The notes under the pieces: model-generated | Databases searched by the model: none | Told to the model about the DNA's origin: nothing | The model's input: only the letters and a program-made list of their open reading frames with translations | Origin: Nitrospira sp. | GTDB lineage: Bacteria > Nitrospirota > Nitrospiria > Nitrospirales > Nitrospiraceae | Direction of reading: 5' to 3' | DNA length: 15,396 nt | Assembly (NCBI GenBank): GCA_020697375.1 | Contig: JAJFBJ010000075.1 | Coordinates: forward strand, 1-15,396 | Position numbers and translations under genes: made by a program | Shown: piece after piece, positions 15,010-15,396 of the stretch | How the letters are laid out: each line of letters begins with the position of its first letter | Position numbering within the stretch: the stretch's first letter is position 1

Positions 15010-15396
15010 GACTGCCACAAGGACAGCAGGGCAAGGAACAGCCCCAGTCCCCAGGCCACCACCATGATGTCTCTGGCTTGGGCGATATGATCAAGGGTGA
15101 GAGGGCCTGTGCCATCGCCTATCAGTGGGCGATCCTGCGGCGCCCCGCCATAATAGTTTCGTCCGCCGAGTTGCACGCCCAGGGCACCGGCCATCGCGGC
15201 TTCGGGCCTCCCGCTGTTCGGGCTGGGATGCTTGTCTCCGTCTCGATGCAGGATGTGCCAACTGGCTCGGACTCTTTCCCACTGCCAGGTTGCCAAGCCC
15301 GCAGCCATCGCGATGAAGGTCCCGGTCAGTCGGGCGGGAATCCAGTTCGCCACATCATCGAGCCGGGCGGAGGCCCAACCGAAGTATTCATAACGA
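15006..15396 (-). CDS. cbiB: Adenosylcobinamide-phosphate synthase CbiB, 5' end outside window
   Basis: Only the last ~129 codons are in the window. The protein is an inner-membrane enzyme that joins adenosylcobyric acid to aminopropanol phosphate (or aminopropanol) to give adenosylcobinamide phosphate. Visible family motifs are RYEYFGWASARLDDVANWIP and, after a membrane segment, HPSPNSGRPEAAMAGALGVQ followed by LGGRNYYGG. A further hydrophobic segment (DIMVVAWGLGLFLALLSL) lies at the C-terminus, fitting the multi-spanning topology of the family. The TGA stop overlaps the cobD start as ATGA. The promoter and any cobalamin riboswitch for the operon would lie to the right of the window. Note that this enzyme is called CobD in the aerobic-pathway nomenclature, which should not be confused with the decarboxylase encoded next. 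Confidence 0.95.
   Translation of the reverse strand, partial: RYEYFGWASARLDDVANWIPARLTGTFIAMAAGLATWQWERVRASWHILHRDGDKHPSPNSGRPEAAMAGALGVQLGGRNYYGGAPQDRPLIGDGTGPLTLDHIAQARDIMVVAWGLGLFLALLSLWQS

Overview
The window comes from a moderately GC-rich bacterial chromosome (roughly mid-to-high 50s % GC by eye, not calculated). Every gene I can support lies on the minus strand, so transcription runs from position 15396 towards 1. The protein sequences, and the pairing of a Chp-like chemosensory operon with cobalamin genes, remind me most of Nitrospirota (Nitrospira-like bacteria). That assignment is from memory and inference; there is no marker gene here to prove it.

Right-hand block (15396 to 11556): four cobalamin genes in transcription order, cbiB (5' end outside the window), cobD, cbiZ and cobQ. 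The first two junctions are ATGA stop/start overlaps and the third has a gap of about 20 nt, which suggests one translationally coupled operon. All four products act around one intermediate. CobQ makes adenosylcobyric acid, CbiZ regenerates it from salvaged cobinamide, CobD makes aminopropanol phosphate, and CbiB joins the two.

A 376-nt gap (11180 to 11555) separates the cobalamin genes from the next operon and probably holds that operon's promoter. I could not identify a convincing one.

Left-hand block (11179 to 1): a chemosensory operon. In order it encodes a secreted c-type haem protein (DUF3365/Tll0287-like), a PilG/PilH-type single-domain response regulator, a CheW, a transmembrane chemoreceptor with two HAMP segments, a large hybrid CheA (two HPt domains, kinase core, CheW domain, receiver), two divergent CheW-like proteins, a response regulator fused to a long coiled coil with 31-residue repeats, an HPt-like protein that has lost its phosphorylatable histidine, and a degenerate HD-GYP protein that runs off the left edge. 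This resembles the type IV pilus (Chp/Pil) class of chemosensory systems, but no pilus genes and no CheR or CheB are in the window.

The most unusual content is at the output end of this operon. Three consecutive proteins there keep signalling folds but are either degenerate at key residues (the pseudo-HPt and the HD-GYP) or joined to a scaffold-like coiled coil. At the input end, a periplasmic haem protein precedes the receptor. Together they suggest a redox- or gas-responsive Chp-like pathway with a non-standard output. I saw no rRNA, tRNA, CRISPR array, insertion sequence or phage gene.
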